From assembly GCA_014382345.1 (NCBI GenBank), contig JACNJX010000106.1, positions 1 to 64,000 on the forward strand: a DNA stretch of 64,000 nucleotides, in the 5' to 3' direction. Under the pieces are notes generated by a model. The model ran no database searches. It was not told the origin of the DNA and saw only the letters and a list, made by a program, of their open reading frames with translations. The first letter of the stretch is position 1; every line of letters begins with the position of its first letter. Positions 17,788 through 27,261 of this stretch are shown here, one piece after another. Source of the DNA: Alphaproteobacteria bacterium (GTDB lineage Bacteria; Pseudomonadota; Alphaproteobacteria; Rhodospirillales; Casp-alpha2). The position numbers and the translations under genes were made by a program.

Positions 17788-20700
17788 CCGCCCCGGATTC
17801 CATCCAGGAACTTGTCGACCTCGACCTTGAGCATCGTCGACTGCTTTGACAACTCGCCGGCGGCGTCTTGGATCTGACCCGCAGCCTGACCGGTCTCACC
17901 CGCCGCTTGCGTGACGCCTGAAATATTGGATGTCACCTCGCTGGTGCCGGCGGACGCCTGCTCCACATTGCGGGCGATTTCCTGGGTCGCGGCGGACTGT
18001 TCCTCGACCGCCGACGCGATGGTTGTCGTGATCTGATTGACCTCGCTGATGGTCTTTCCGATACCCTGGATCGCCTTGACGGCCTCCAGCGTGGCGGACT
18101 GAATATCGCCGATCTGGGATTCGATTTCGCTGGTCGCCGTCGCCGTCTGGCTGGCCAAATTCTTGACCTCCGACGCCACGACCGCAAAGCCCTTGCCGGC
18201 ATCACCGGCCCGTGCCGCCTCGATGGTGGCGTTCAGGGCCAACAGGTTGGTCTGCTCGGCGATGTCGGAAATCAAGCCGACAACCTCGCCGATTTTTTCC
18301 GCCGCCGTGGCCAGGCCCTGGACCTGATCATTGGTCCGATTGGCTTCGTTCACCGCGTTGCCGGCGATCTCGGCCGACTGCGACACCTGACGGCTGATTT
18401 CACTGATCGAGGCTGACAGTTCCTCGGCCGCCGTTGCCACGGTCTGCACGTTGGCGGACGCCTGTTCAGCTGCTGCCGCCACCGCCGTCGACTGGGCGTT
18501 GGTTTCTTCCGCCGTGGACGACATGGTTTCCGCCGATGACTGCATCTTGGACGAAGACGAAGACACCGATTGCACCACGCCGCCGACCGAGGCTTCGAAA
18601 TCATCGGCCATCTTGTTCATCAAGGCGCGTTTTTCTTTATCCGCCTGGCGTTCGCGTTCGGCTTCGGCTTCGGCTTCGGCCTGTGCTCGTTTGGATTCTT
18701 CGGCGAGGCGTACCTTTCCGGCCTCCTCTTCGCGTTTGCGGGCTTCTTCCGCTTCCGCCTCCAGGCGGCGTTGTTCGATGCCGTTTTCCTTGAAGACCTG
18801 AACCGCGTGGGCCATTTCGCCAATTTCGTCTTTACGGTCCTGCGCCGGAATATCGATTTCCAGATTGCCGTCGGCCAGCGTGGTCATGGCAACGGTCATC
18901 GCATTCATCGGCCGAAGCACACGGATTCCGACGATCCAGAATGCCGCACCGCCGATCGCAACGGCGGCGATCAAAATGATCAGCCCCGTCACAAACGATC
19001 CGGTCGCGGAAGACACCGATGCCTTGACCGCGGCCTTGGCAGCGTCACTGGCCGCCTGTTGCACCGCCAGCAGCGAATTGATGGCCGTGGTCGCCTTGCC
19101 GATCCATTCCGCCCCCGTCAGCGGATAGGCCGACGTGCCGAGGCTGGCGTCATAAACGGTTGCGCGGACCTCTTCAAATTTTCCGAAATACCCCGCCTCG
19201 GCTGCGGCGGCGGCCTTTTTCACATCGTCCGGGGTGTCCGGATGTTTGGCCATCCTTTTCAATGTATCGTGGGCGTCTTCCACATGGCCGCGGAAAACGG
19301 CGAGCTTGCCCCTGATGACCGGCGGCAACGGCGCATGAGAGGCAATAATACCGGCCATAATGGCGCGTTCGCGCCCGGCGAATTCGGCCATGGTCCAGGC
19401 CGCATGTTTGATCGTCAGCAAGTCCGCAACGGTGGGGTTAGCGCGGCTGGCGGAACGGGTCGCGGAAATACGAAGTTCCTGACTTTTCAGAATTCGGCCC
19501 GTTGCCGCCGGCAGCCATTGACTGACAACCGCGCCATCGCGGTCTGCTTTCGCCAGCTTCAGGGCTTCGTCAACCTTGGCGCGGAGCGCCACCACCTTTT
19601 CGTGCGCCGTTGCCAGGGAAGCGAGCAAATCATCCTTGCCGGCAAAAGCCGGGCCTGAAGCAATAACGGTCTTTGCTTTGGCATAGGCTTCATCACCCTT
19701 GGCGCGTCGCGTGTCGATGGCCCCGCGCGCCTTATCGGACACCGGCCCATCTCCCTTGAGCGCCGAATTGCTGACACCGCGTTCGACCGCCCAATGGCCG
19801 GCGGCGACGATCAGCGCGTCGCTGATTTCGTTAGCCTGCGGCGCGAGCCCCAGCGCCGTCCATGCCTGGGATGCCGCTGTGCGGATGGCCAGCAAGGTAT
19901 CGATGTTCTGCGTCGCCCAGGAAATCCACTCCGCAGACGTGATCGGATACTGGGCGCTGGAAATGCCCGCCTTGTAGATAGCCTTGCGGGTATTTTCGAA
20001 GTCTCTGAAATAATTGGCCTTGGCGTCGGCGACGGCCTTTTTCACGATGTCCGGCACGGTGCCGCTTGAGGAAATGCCGCTAACCGTCGAAAGCGCGGAT
20101 TCCACGTTGCCGCGGAAGCGGGCCAACAATTGCAGTTTTTCAGGCGTCAGGCGCGACTCGGTGGCAATGGTGCCGCCAAGGATCGCCCGTTCGCGACCGG
20201 CAAACTCGCTCATTTGCCAGGCGAAATGTTTCAGCGTCACCAGTTGTCCGACTTCGGCGCTCGTTTCGATGCTATTGGAAGTAGCGACGCGCAGATCCTG
20301 ACTCTTTAAAATCAAGCCGGTCATGGTCGGCACCCACGTCTTAAAGCTGGCCTTGTCGCGGTCGGTCTTGGCCAGTGCGAGTTGCTTGTCAGCAACCTTC
20401 CGCATGCTAAGCGCTTTTTGGTAGGCGGCTTCGGCGGACGCGATCAGTTCTTTCTTGCCGGCGAAGTCGCGAAAATCTTGCAATCCTCCGAGCGCCTTTT
20501 TAAACGCCGGGTCGGCCTTGGCCCGGCGTCCATCAATGATGCCGCGCGCCTTCTCGCCGACCGGATCGTCGCCCGCCAGGTTAGCGTTGGTGACGCCGCG
20601 TTCCACCGCCCAGTTGTTGGCGCTGGTCAGCAGATCGCTGGCGATTTCGTTGGCAATCTGGACCTCATTTTCGGCGTTGCGTTTGTTCATGGACTCAAGC

Positions 20701-20795
20701 GCAGCGAGACCGGATTCGATGACCAGGCCGATCATTAAAACGCCGGTGATGGCGAACAGGCTGTTACGGACGGTAAAAAAAGTACCGGAATTCAT
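17784..20795 (-). CDS. Methyl-accepting chemotaxis protein with duplicated NIT-like sensor
   Basis: A 1003-residue receptor: membrane helix about 10-30, long periplasmic region 48-600, second helix about 602-625, HAMP about 626-680, a charged helix rich in Ala/Glu/Arg (680-725), and the signalling hairpin with EQTNLLALNATIEAARAG. The periplasmic part consists of two homologous units of about 270 residues: NWAVERGVTNANLAGDDPVG near 61 matches HWAVERGVSNSALKGDGPVS near 334, and EFAGRERAIL near 197 matches the same string near 471. The ERG/RERAIL pattern resembles nitrate/nitrite sensing (NIT) domains, which is a tentative assignment. It is convergent with ccoS. Confidence 0.92.
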   Translation of the reverse strand: MNSGTFFTVRNSLFAITGVLMIGLVIESGLAALESMNKRNAENEVQIANEIASDLLTSANNWAVERGVTNANLAGDDPVGEKARGIIDGRRAKADPAFKKALGGLQDFRDFAGKKELIASAEAAYQKALSMRKVADKQLALAKTDRDKASFKTWVPTMTGLILKSQDLRVATSNSIETSAEVGQLVTLKHFAWQMSEFAGRERAILGGTIATESRLTPEKLQLLARFRGNVESALSTVSGISSSGTVPDIVKKAVADAKANYFRDFENTRKAIYKAGISSAQYPITSAEWISWATQNIDTLLAIRTAASQAWTALGLAPQANEISDALIVAAGHWAVERGVSNSALKGDGPVSDKARGAIDTRRAKGDEAYAKAKTVIASGPAFAGKDDLLASLATAHEKVVALRAKVDEALKLAKADRDGAVVSQWLPAATGRILKSQELRISATRSASRANPTVADLLTIKHAAWTMAEFAGRERAIMAGIIASHAPLPPVIRGKLAVFRGHVEDAHDTLKRMAKHPDTPDDVKKAAAAAEAGYFGKFEEVRATVYDASLGTSAYPLTGAEWIGKATTAINSLLAVQQAASDAAKAAVKASVSSATGSFVTGLIILIAAVAIGGAAFWIVGIRVLRPMNAMTVAMTTLADGNLEIDIPAQDRKDEIGEMAHAVQVFKENGIEQRRLEAEAEEARKREEEAGKVRLAEESKRAQAEAEAEAERERQADKEKRALMNKMADDFEASVGGVVQSVSSSSSKMQSSAETMSSTAEETNAQSTAVAAAAEQASANVQTVATAAEELSASISEISRQVSQSAEIAGNAVNEANRTNDQVQGLATAAEKIGEVVGLISDIAEQTNLLALNATIEAARAGDAGKGFAVVASEVKNLASQTATATSEIESQIGDIQSATLEAVKAIQGIGKTISEVNQITTTIASAVEEQSAATQEIARNVEQASAGTSEVTSNISGVTQAAGETGQAAGQIQDAAGELSKQSTMLKVEVDKFLDGIRGG

Positions 20796-21114
20796 GAGAA
20801 GCTCCCCCTTATGTCAGGCCCTGATCATAAGGGGCCTGAAAATTAGAATAACACCCCGAGAAAGCATTCCTTGATTTGCATCTCTAAGGCCGTTTGTTGC
20901 CCAAGAGGGTATATCCTTTGTATATGTATGGTTTATTCCCAGAGTTTCGATTTGTGACATATTGTGTCGATTTATGTCAGCGTCCTTCTTTCTTCACCGC
21001 TCCACGAACGCGTGAATTCCCGACTAATATAAAGACTCCATCCCGCCGCCGTTTGCTGTAAGTTGGCAAAGCGCCGGCTGGCACAGGCTTGGCATTTTCC
21101 TTTAAGGCAACCGC
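20796..21114. other. Divergent intergenic region (319 bp) with a direct repeat
   Basis: This region separates the chemoreceptor (leftward) and the nickel/cobalt permease (rightward). It contains TCGATTTGTGAC (20947-20958) and TCGATTTATGTC (20967-20978), near-identical sites 20 bp (two helical turns) apart, next to AT-rich GTATATCC/TATATG stretches suitable as promoter elements. No gene is supported here. Confidence 0.45.
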
Positions 21115-21840
21115 ATGCTTTCCATACTGACATTGGGGTTTCTGATCGGCATGCGCCATACGCTTGAGGCCGACCATGTCGCCGCCGTCGCCACCTTGAC
21201 GGCGCGGGCCGGCTCCGTCCGCCGGGCCGTGCCGCTGGGACTGATGTGGGGGCTGGGCCATACGCTGGCGCTGGGCGGATTCGGTATGGCGGCGTTGCTT
21301 TTGGGCGCCGCCCTGCCCCAATCGCTCGCCGGTTTTCTGGAACTGGCCGTCGGCGTCATGCTGGTGGCGTTGGGGACGGACGTGTTGGTCCGGCTCATCC
21401 GCGACCGCATTCATTTCCATGTCCATCGCCACCATGACGGGGTTGTGCATTTTCATGCCCATTCCCACGCCGGAGACCCCAATCCGGGCGAACCGCACAA
21501 GGACCTTCGCAATGCACCGGCCCATCGGCACTGCCACTCCGCCGGGCTTCGGGTGCGCGCCTTTTTCATCGGCATCATGCACGGCATGGCGGGCTCCGCC
21601 GTGCTGATCGTGCTAACCATGCAAAGCCTGCCGTCGCTCGCCGCCGGGATGACCTATATCGCCCTGTTCGGCATGGGCTCGATCCTGGGAATGACGGTTT
21701 TAACGGCGGCCATCGCCTGGCCGCTGCACCGGTGGGGACAAACCCTGACCTGGCTCAACAATACCGCGCGCGCCGGTGTCGGCGGGCTGACCATCGTCCT
21801 TGGCGTGGTTATCGTGTTCGAGCATTGGTCTGTTTTTTAA
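21115..21840 (+). CDS. Nickel/cobalt permease of the NiCoT/UreH-like family
   Basis: A 241-residue membrane protein with about six helices. The NiCoT signature H-x4-D-H appears as RHTLEADHVAAV near residue 15. A second motif GLGHTLALGG and a histidine-rich loop (HFHVHRHHDGVVHFHAHSHAG, residues about 101-121) are likely to bind metal. It imports or exports Ni2+/Co2+. The window contains a B12-dependent ribonucleotide reductase, so a cobalt role would fit, but the substrate cannot be told from sequence. Short for classical NiCoT (about 330 residues), normal for the UreH-like branch. Confidence 0.8.
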   Translation: MLSILTLGFLIGMRHTLEADHVAAVATLTARAGSVRRAVPLGLMWGLGHTLALGGFGMAALLLGAALPQSLAGFLELAVGVMLVALGTDVLVRLIRDRIHFHVHRHHDGVVHFHAHSHAGDPNPGEPHKDLRNAPAHRHCHSAGLRVRAFFIGIMHGMAGSAVLIVLTMQSLPSLAAGMTYIALFGMGSILGMTVLTAAIAWPLHRWGQTLTWLNNTARAGVGGLTIVLGVVIVFEHWSVF

Positions 21841-21936
21841 GTTCTTCGCACCTGCAAAAAAACCTTTCCGCCGTAGCCCCGCGCTGGTAGTTTCCCGCGC
21901 AATTCCGAACCATTCAGGCAAGAGGCTCCCAAGGAT

Positions 21937-22479
21937 ATGGACGTCACCAGGATTCCCGTCGGCAGTAACCCGCCCCATGAGGTCAACGTGATCATCGAAA
22001 TCCCGCTCGGCGGGGTGCCGGTGAAGTACGAATTGGACAAGGAGTCCGGCGCCATGTACGTCGACCGGTTCCTGCATACGGCGATGTACTACCCGTGCAA
22101 TTACGGCTTCATCCCGCACACGCTGTCGGACGACGGCGATCCCATCGACGCCGCCGTGGTCGGTCAGATTCCGGTGATTCCGGGTGTCATCATCCGCTCG
22201 CGCCCGGTCGGCGTGCTGATCATGGAGGACGAAAGCGGGATTGACGAAAAAATCCTCTGCGTGCCGGTGGACGACCTGCATCCGTTCTACACCAACATCA
22301 GTTCCTACCGCGATCTCCGGCCGATCCTGATCGACCAGATCGCGCACTTCTTCGAGCACTATAAGGATCTGGAGACCGACAAATGGGTCAAGGTTCAGGG
22401 CTGGGGGGAGGCCGAGGAAGCGACTCGGCTGATTGAACAGGCCATTGCCAGGGCCGCCGGGGAGGGCAACACCGCCTGA
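21937..22479 (+). CDS. ppa: Inorganic pyrophosphatase, family I
   Basis: A 180-residue soluble enzyme hydrolysing pyrophosphate. The signature DDGDPIDAAVV, the upstream MYVDRFLHTAMYYPCNYGFIP and the later VPVDDLHPFY and HFFEHYKDLE are all typical of bacterial hexameric family I enzymes. AAGGAT precedes the ATG. It is a housekeeping gene, followed by a hairpin (TTCTCTT-TCGGG-AAGAGAA, 22482-22500) that may protect the transcript end. Confidence 0.97.
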   Translation: MDVTRIPVGSNPPHEVNVIIEIPLGGVPVKYELDKESGAMYVDRFLHTAMYYPCNYGFIPHTLSDDGDPIDAAVVGQIPVIPGVIIRSRPVGVLIMEDESGIDEKILCVPVDDLHPFYTNISSYRDLRPILIDQIAHFFEHYKDLETDKWVKVQGWGEAEEATRLIEQAIARAAGEGNTA

Positions 22480-22605
22480 TTTTCTCTTTCGGGAAGAGAA
22501 TACCGGGAGAAAAATGGCGATATCCGGACGACAAAATAGCGACACCCTGAAGACATTCGGACGATTAGGTTGCGATGCAAGGCGCAGGGCAAGACGCGGG
22601 CGCCC

Positions 22606-22633
22606 TTGACTTAACCCGCCGTAACCCTATATC
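22606..22633 (+). promoter_or_regulatory. Sigma-70-type promoter of typA
   Basis: TTGACT (22606-22611), a 16-nt spacer and TATATC (22628-22633) form a close match to the vegetative consensus. Transcription would begin near 22640, leaving a leader of about 170 nt before typA. Confidence 0.6.
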
Positions 22634-22700
22634 AAGCGGCCACCGGATTAGTCGCCGCACGGGCCGGCCGGTTTGGTTCCCGACAAAGTTACCGTTCCCG

Positions 22701-22739
22701 TCTGCCTGGACACTGTTCTTATTAGAACAAGCGGGCAGA
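22701..22739 (+). other. Structured leader hairpin upstream of typA
   Basis: TGTTCT-TATT-AGAACA (22714-22729) forms a perfect inner stem, and TCTGCC/GGCAGA (22701-22706, 22734-22739) an outer stem across an internal loop. It lies in the predicted 5' untranslated region of typA. It could be an RNA element or a DNA operator; GTTC-N6-GAAC does not match the alphaproteobacterial LexA box. Confidence 0.4.
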
Positions 22740-22809
22740 ACTGGCGGGCCGGAGTTTCTCCCGGCCATCGGATTCGGGTTTTTGCTTTTTGCACGAAGGA
22801 TTTAAGACG

Positions 22810-24630
22810 TTGGATATTCGCAACATCGCCATTATCGCTCACGTTGACCATGGCAAAACGACCCTGGTCGATGTCCTGCTGCGCCAGAGCGGCCTGTTCC
22901 GCGACAACCAGCACGTCGAAGAACGTGTCATGGACAGCAACGACCTGGAAAAGGAACGCGGCATTACCATCCTCGCCAAGTGTACGTCGGTGGAATGGAA
23001 AGGCGTGCGCATCAACATCGTCGATACTCCCGGCCACGCCGATTTCGGCGGCGAGGTGGAACGCATTCTCAGCATGGTCGATGGCGTGATTTTGCTGGTC
23101 GATGCCTCCGAAGGGCCGATGCCGCAGACCAAATTCGTCACCCAGAAGGCCTTAGGCCTGGGCCTCAAGCCGATCGTCGTCGTCAACAAGGTCGACAAGC
23201 CCGATGCCCGGCCCGACGGCGTCCATGATGAGGTCTTCGACCTGTTCGCCATACTCGACGCCGACGAGGAACAACTGGACTTCCCCACCCTGTTTGCATC
23301 CGCCAAGCAAGGTTGGGCGTCCGAGGATTCCGAAACCCGAGGCGAAGACATGGCCTGCCTGTTCGACAAGGTGATCGAATACGTACCAGCCCCCGATGTG
23401 AAAGAAGACGGGCCGTTCAAAATGCTGGTGACGACGCTCGAAAGCGACCCCTATCTCGGCCGGGTGCTGACCGGACGCATTGAATCAGGAACGCTGTCCC
23501 CCAACGACACCATCCAGGCGCTGAACCGCAACGGCAAGGTCGAACAGACGCGCGTCAGCAAGGTACAGGAATTTCGCGGCCTGGTCCGCACCGATGTCGC
23601 AACGGCGCGCGCCGGCGACATTGTTTCCATCGCCGGCTTCCCCACCGCGACCGTCGCCGATACGCTGTGCGCACTCGACGTCACGGAGCCGATCCCGTCC
23701 GATCCGATCGATCCGCCGACCCTGGCGATGGTGTTTTCGATCAACGACTCACCGATGGCCGGGCTCGATGGCGACAAGGTGACGTCGCGTGTCATTCGCT
23801 CGCGGCTGATGGCGGAAGCCGAAGGCAACGTCGCCATCCACATCACCGAAATCGAAGACGGCAACGGCTTTGAAGTCGCGGGACGGGGTGAACTGCAGTT
23901 GGGCGTTTTGATCGAGACCATGCGCCGCGAAGGGTTCGAGTTATCCATCAGCCGGCCCCGGGTGCTGACCCGCCAGGACCCGGACACCGGACAGACGTTG
24001 GAGCCCTTTGAAGACGTGCTGATCGACGTCGACGAGGAATTTTCCGGCGCCGTGGTCGAGGCGATCTCGAAACGCAAAGGCCGGATGGAAGAATTGCGCC
24101 CGTCCGGCGGCGGCAAGGTGCGGGTGCGATTTATCGCGCCGTCGAGGGGCCTGATCGGATATCACGGCGAATTCATGACCGAAACGCGGGGCACCGGAAT
24201 CATGAACCGCATGTTCAAGGAATACGCGCCCCACGCCGGTCCCATTGCCGGGCGCAATAACGGAGTGTTGATTTCCAACGCCAGTGGCAAAAGTGTCGCC
24301 TATGCACTGATGAACCTGGAAGAGCGGGGCGCGATGTTTATCGAAGCCGGCGTCGCCGTTTATGAGGGCATGGTGATCGGCGAAAACAGCCGCGGCAATG
24401 ACCTTGAGGTCAACCCCATGAAGGGCAAGCAGCTGACCAACGTCCGAGCGTCGGGCACCGATGACGCGGTGCGCCTGACGCCGATCAGGCAGATGTCGCT
24501 GGAACAGACCATCGCCTATATCCAGGACGACGAACTGGTCGAGGTGACGCCGTCCCACATCCGGCTCCGCAAACGTTCGCTGTGTCCGCACGAGCGAAAA
24601 CGCCAAAACCGCCAGGCGGTCAACGCCTAA
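22810..24630 (+). CDS. typA: Ribosome-associated GTPase TypA/BipA
   Basis: A 606-residue translational GTPase. It has G1 [12 protein letters not shown], switch [11 protein letters not shown]3 [12 protein letters not shown] and G4 [12 protein letters not shown], then EF-G-like domains and the TypA-specific C-terminus with [13 protein letters not shown] and [19 protein letters not shown]. It helps ribosome assembly and function under stress or cold. The start is set at TTG 22810 because translation then begins [16 protein letters not shown], the usual TypA N-terminus, with AAGGA about 10 nt upstream. Confidence 0.97.
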   Translation: MDIRNIAIIAHVDHGKTTLVDVLLRQSGLFRDNQHVEERVMDSNDLEKERGITILAKCTSVEWKGVRINIVDTPGHADFGGEVERILSMVDGVILLVDASEGPMPQTKFVTQKALGLGLKPIVVVNKVDKPDARPDGVHDEVFDLFAILDADEEQLDFPTLFASAKQGWASEDSETRGEDMACLFDKVIEYVPAPDVKEDGPFKMLVTTLESDPYLGRVLTGRIESGTLSPNDTIQALNRNGKVEQTRVSKVQEFRGLVRTDVATARAGDIVSIAGFPTATVADTLCALDVTEPIPSDPIDPPTLAMVFSINDSPMAGLDGDKVTSRVIRSRLMAEAEGNVAIHITEIEDGNGFEVAGRGELQLGVLIETMRREGFELSISRPRVLTRQDPDTGQTLEPFEDVLIDVDEEFSGAVVEAISKRKGRMEELRPSGGGKVRVRFIAPSRGLIGYHGEFMTETRGTGIMNRMFKEYAPHAGPIAGRNNGVLISNASGKSVAYALMNLEERGAMFIEAGVAVYEGMVIGENSRGNDLEVNPMKGKQLTNVRASGTDDAVRLTPIRQMSLEQTIAYIQDDELVEVTPSHIRLRKRSLCPHERKRQNRQAVNA

Positions 24631-24708
24631 AGGGAGAGGGGGGAAATTCTTTAGCCGTGGCATGCCGCCACTTTGTTTCCAAAGATTTTACCCGATCGGA
24701 CAAAACTG

Positions 24709-24744
24709 AACCGGGGCGGCTTGCAACCGCCCCGGTTTTGTTTT
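24709..24744. terminator. Strong terminator between typA and the convergent permease gene
   Basis: AACCGGGGCGG (24709-24719), loop CTTGCAA, CCGCCCCGGTT (24727-24737), then TTGTTTTG. The flanks CAAAAC/GTTTTG extend pairing, so it can serve both strands. Confidence 0.9.
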
Positions 24745-24782
24745 GTCTAAATTTCCGGCCTTAACGCCCTGGCGTGTTGGCG

Positions 24783-25679
24783 TTAGCGGGACCGCAGTTT
24801 CGGATCGAGAATATCGCGAAGCGCATCGCCGAACAGGTTGAACCCGAACACCGCGAGGCTGATGGCAACGCCGGGCCAGATCGCCATCCACGGGGCGCTT
24901 TCGGCATATTCCTCGGCGCCGCCCTGCAACATCAGGCCCCAGGCCGGCGTCGGCTCCTGCACGCCCATGCCCAGATAACTGAGCGAAGCCTCAAGCAAAA
25001 TGGCGTGGCCGACAAAGGTGCTGGCCATGATTAGAAACGGCGCCATCACGTTCGGCACCATGTGGCGCAGGATAATCCGCGAATGGGTGAAGCCGAGCGC
25101 ACGGGCCGCGTCCACATAAGGAATTTCGCGAATCGCCAGCGCATTTGATCGCACCACCCGCGCACATTGCGGGACAAACGGGATGGTGATGGCGATAATG
25201 ACGTTTTGCGTACCCGGGCCGAGCGTAGCCACGATAGCCAGCGCCATGATGATCAGCGGAAAGGCCATGAACACGTCCATCACGCGCTGCAGGATCAGGT
25301 CGAAGCGGCCACCGTAATAGGCACTGGCAACGCCCAGGACGAGTCCAATCACGGAGCCGAAAAATGCCGCCGTCAAGCCGACGAACAATGCCGTTCGTGC
25401 GCCATAGATGATCCGGGTCAACACGTCCCTGCCGAACTGGTCGGTGCCCAAGTAAAACGGACTTCCAGGGGCTGTCAGCATATGTTCGAAGGAATTCAAT
25501 TCCGGATCGAACGCTGTAATTACGTCAGCGAAGGCCGCCATGAAGATCATGGCGATGACTATGAAGGCGCCGAAAGACCCCAACGGATGCTTGCGCGCAT
25601 TCGTCAAAAGAGCCTTGTGCCAGGGGGTTTTGATTTCCGGTTCTTCCAGATGAACCGGCAGGTCGCCTTCAGGGGCCAT
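24783..25679 (-). CDS. ABC transporter permease, DppC/OppC family (orphan)
   Basis: A 298-residue inner-membrane permease with an N-terminal OppC-type region (WHKALLTNARKHPLGSFGAF), GTDQFGRDVLTRIIYGARTAL, and the ATPase-contact EAA loop ARALGFTHSRIILRHMVPNV. Such proteins import di/oligopeptides, nickel or glutathione with partner permease, ATPases and binding protein. None of the partners is in the window: a terminator lies downstream and an amidase gene upstream. The ATG at 25679 is chosen for its GGGAG site; the frame is open to 25838 but that extension is not conserved-looking. Confidence 0.88.
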   Translation of the reverse strand: MAPEGDLPVHLEEPEIKTPWHKALLTNARKHPLGSFGAFIVIAMIFMAAFADVITAFDPELNSFEHMLTAPGSPFYLGTDQFGRDVLTRIIYGARTALFVGLTAAFFGSVIGLVLGVASAYYGGRFDLILQRVMDVFMAFPLIIMALAIVATLGPGTQNVIIAITIPFVPQCARVVRSNALAIREIPYVDAARALGFTHSRIILRHMVPNVMAPFLIMASTFVGHAILLEASLSYLGMGVQEPTPAWGLMLQGGAEEYAESAPWMAIWPGVAISLAVFGFNLFGDALRDILDPKLRSR

Positions 25680-25824
25680 GATAGATGTTCTCCCAAAATA
25701 ATTTTTAGGTTTTCCGCCGCTACAAAACGCCGGCAACCGATTGACCGGTAAAGTAAGGATTGTTGCCGGACGCATCAAGACTCTCTTTTGCCCACGAACC
25801 GGAATGAAGGGAGTCAGCCGGGAA

Positions 25825-27147
25825 CTACCGGCTTCCAAACCGTTTCCACAGCCAATTTGCCGCCATTAACGCGCCGGCATCATCTTGCCGCCGACTGATA
25901 ACCTGAACCCCGATGGGCATTCCGTTTTCACCCGTTAACAACGGCACCGAAACCGCAGGCACCCCCATCAGTGTCCACATGCCATTGAAAATGGCGCGGC
26001 CTGTGATTTCCAGGCTGGCCGGGGCCTCGCCCGGAGCCGCCGGTGTCAAAATGGCGTCATAACGATCAAACAAATGATCCAGAGCCTGGGTCTGGGCGTC
26101 GGCCAAGGCAAGGCTTTCGATGTAACGCGCCGCCGAAATCGAGCGGCCGCTGTTGGCCCGGTTCCGCGTTTCTTCGCGCAACTTCTCAGGGGTTTTTTCC
26201 GCCGCCTCTCCCAGGGATGCCGTCAAATTGGCGTTCATGACCGTGACATGACAATCGACGATATCGGCAAAGACACCTTCCAGTTCGACCTCCCTGACCG
26301 AATCCCCAAGACCTTCGATAAATCCCTCGAACGCTGCGGCCATGTCGGGTTCCGCCTGATCCCAGGCCGGCCCGCGGACGAAGGCGAAACGGGGCGGCGC
26401 TTCCCTTTCCCCGGCCGTCGCCCGAACCAGATCTTTTCCCGGTTCGGCCAACATGTCCCGGTCGCCGGGATCATGAACCATCAGCGCATCGCCGATCAGC
26501 GCCAAATCCTCCACGCTGCGCCCGTAGACACCGATATGGTCCAGCCGCCGTGCCAGCAGGCTCACGCCGCGTCTGGAAATCGAACCAAAGGTGGGCTTGA
26601 AGCCGAATACGCCGCAAAAAGATGCCGGACGGATCATCGACCCACCGGTCTGCGAACCAACCGCCAAGGGCACCATATGATCCGCCACCGCCGCCGCAGA
26701 CCCTGACGAAGATCCCCCAGGCGTCCGCTTCGGATCGTGCGGGTTGGTGGTTTTCCCGGGCGCGGACAGCGCCATTTCCGTGGTCACCGTTTTGCCCATG
26801 ATGACCGCGCCGGCCTGACGCAACAAAGCTGCCACGGCCGAATCCTCAAGCGGGCGGCGGCCCGCATGCAGGGCCGAGCCGCATTCCGTGGGCATATCGG
26901 CGGTATCGATGATGTCCTTGATACCGACGGGGATACCATGCAACGGCCCGAGCGGTGCCCCGGATTGTTTCCTTTCATCCAACGCACGGGCCTGATTTAA
27001 CGCCAGTTCTTCTTGCAGAAAGGCCCAGGCGCCAACCGTGGCCTCACGCTCAGCAATGCGCGCCAGACAGGCCCTCGTCAGGTCCTCGACCGAGAAATCC
27101 CCTGCTAACAACCGGTCCCTAGCTTCAACGGCGCCAAGAGCAGTCAA
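25825..27147 (-). CDS. Amidase signature family hydrolase
   Basis: A 440-residue amidase. The Ser-Ser-Lys triad is visible as Lys77 in GIPVGIKDI, Ser146 in RTPGGSSSGSAAAV and Ser170 in GSQTGGSMIRPAS. It cleaves an amide of unknown identity; it is not GatA by context. It sits between a divergent GntR regulator and an orphan peptide-type permease, suggesting uptake and hydrolysis of an amide compound. The TTG at 27147 has no ribosome site, and the frame stays open upstream (PISVSEKS) to a GGGGAG followed 7 nt later by ATT, so a rare ATT start near 27168 is possible. Confidence 0.85.
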   Translation of the reverse strand: MTALGAVEARDRLLAGDFSVEDLTRACLARIAEREATVGAWAFLQEELALNQARALDERKQSGAPLGPLHGIPVGIKDIIDTADMPTECGSALHAGRRPLEDSAVAALLRQAGAVIMGKTVTTEMALSAPGKTTNPHDPKRTPGGSSSGSAAAVADHMVPLAVGSQTGGSMIRPASFCGVFGFKPTFGSISRRGVSLLARRLDHIGVYGRSVEDLALIGDALMVHDPGDRDMLAEPGKDLVRATAGEREAPPRFAFVRGPAWDQAEPDMAAAFEGFIEGLGDSVREVELEGVFADIVDCHVTVMNANLTASLGEAAEKTPEKLREETRNRANSGRSISAARYIESLALADAQTQALDHLFDRYDAILTPAAPGEAPASLEITGRAIFNGMWTLMGVPAVSVPLLTGENGMPIGVQVISRRQDDAGALMAANWLWKRFGSR

Positions 27148-27191
27148 AGATTTTTCAGAAACAGAAATAGGCTGGCTCCCCTAATCGAGTT

Positions 27192-27203
27192 ATTGTATAC
27201 AAT
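27192..27203. promoter_or_regulatory. Operator palindrome of the GntR regulator
   Basis: ATTGTATACAAT is a perfect 12-bp palindrome followed by TGTACA, in the divergent amidase/gntR region. TTGTATACAA-type sites are typical for FCD-subfamily GntR repressors, so autoregulation and control of the amidase are likely. Confidence 0.75.
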
Positions 27204-27261
27204 TGTACACTATAAAAACAATCAAGCCTCTACAAGAAAGCGAAACTCGACTGGAGCACGA

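Noticed and set aside
22714-22729. LexA box upstream of typA
   Set aside because: GTTC-N6-GAAC is an inverted repeat, whereas the local LexA site type is the direct repeat GTTC-N7-GTTC.
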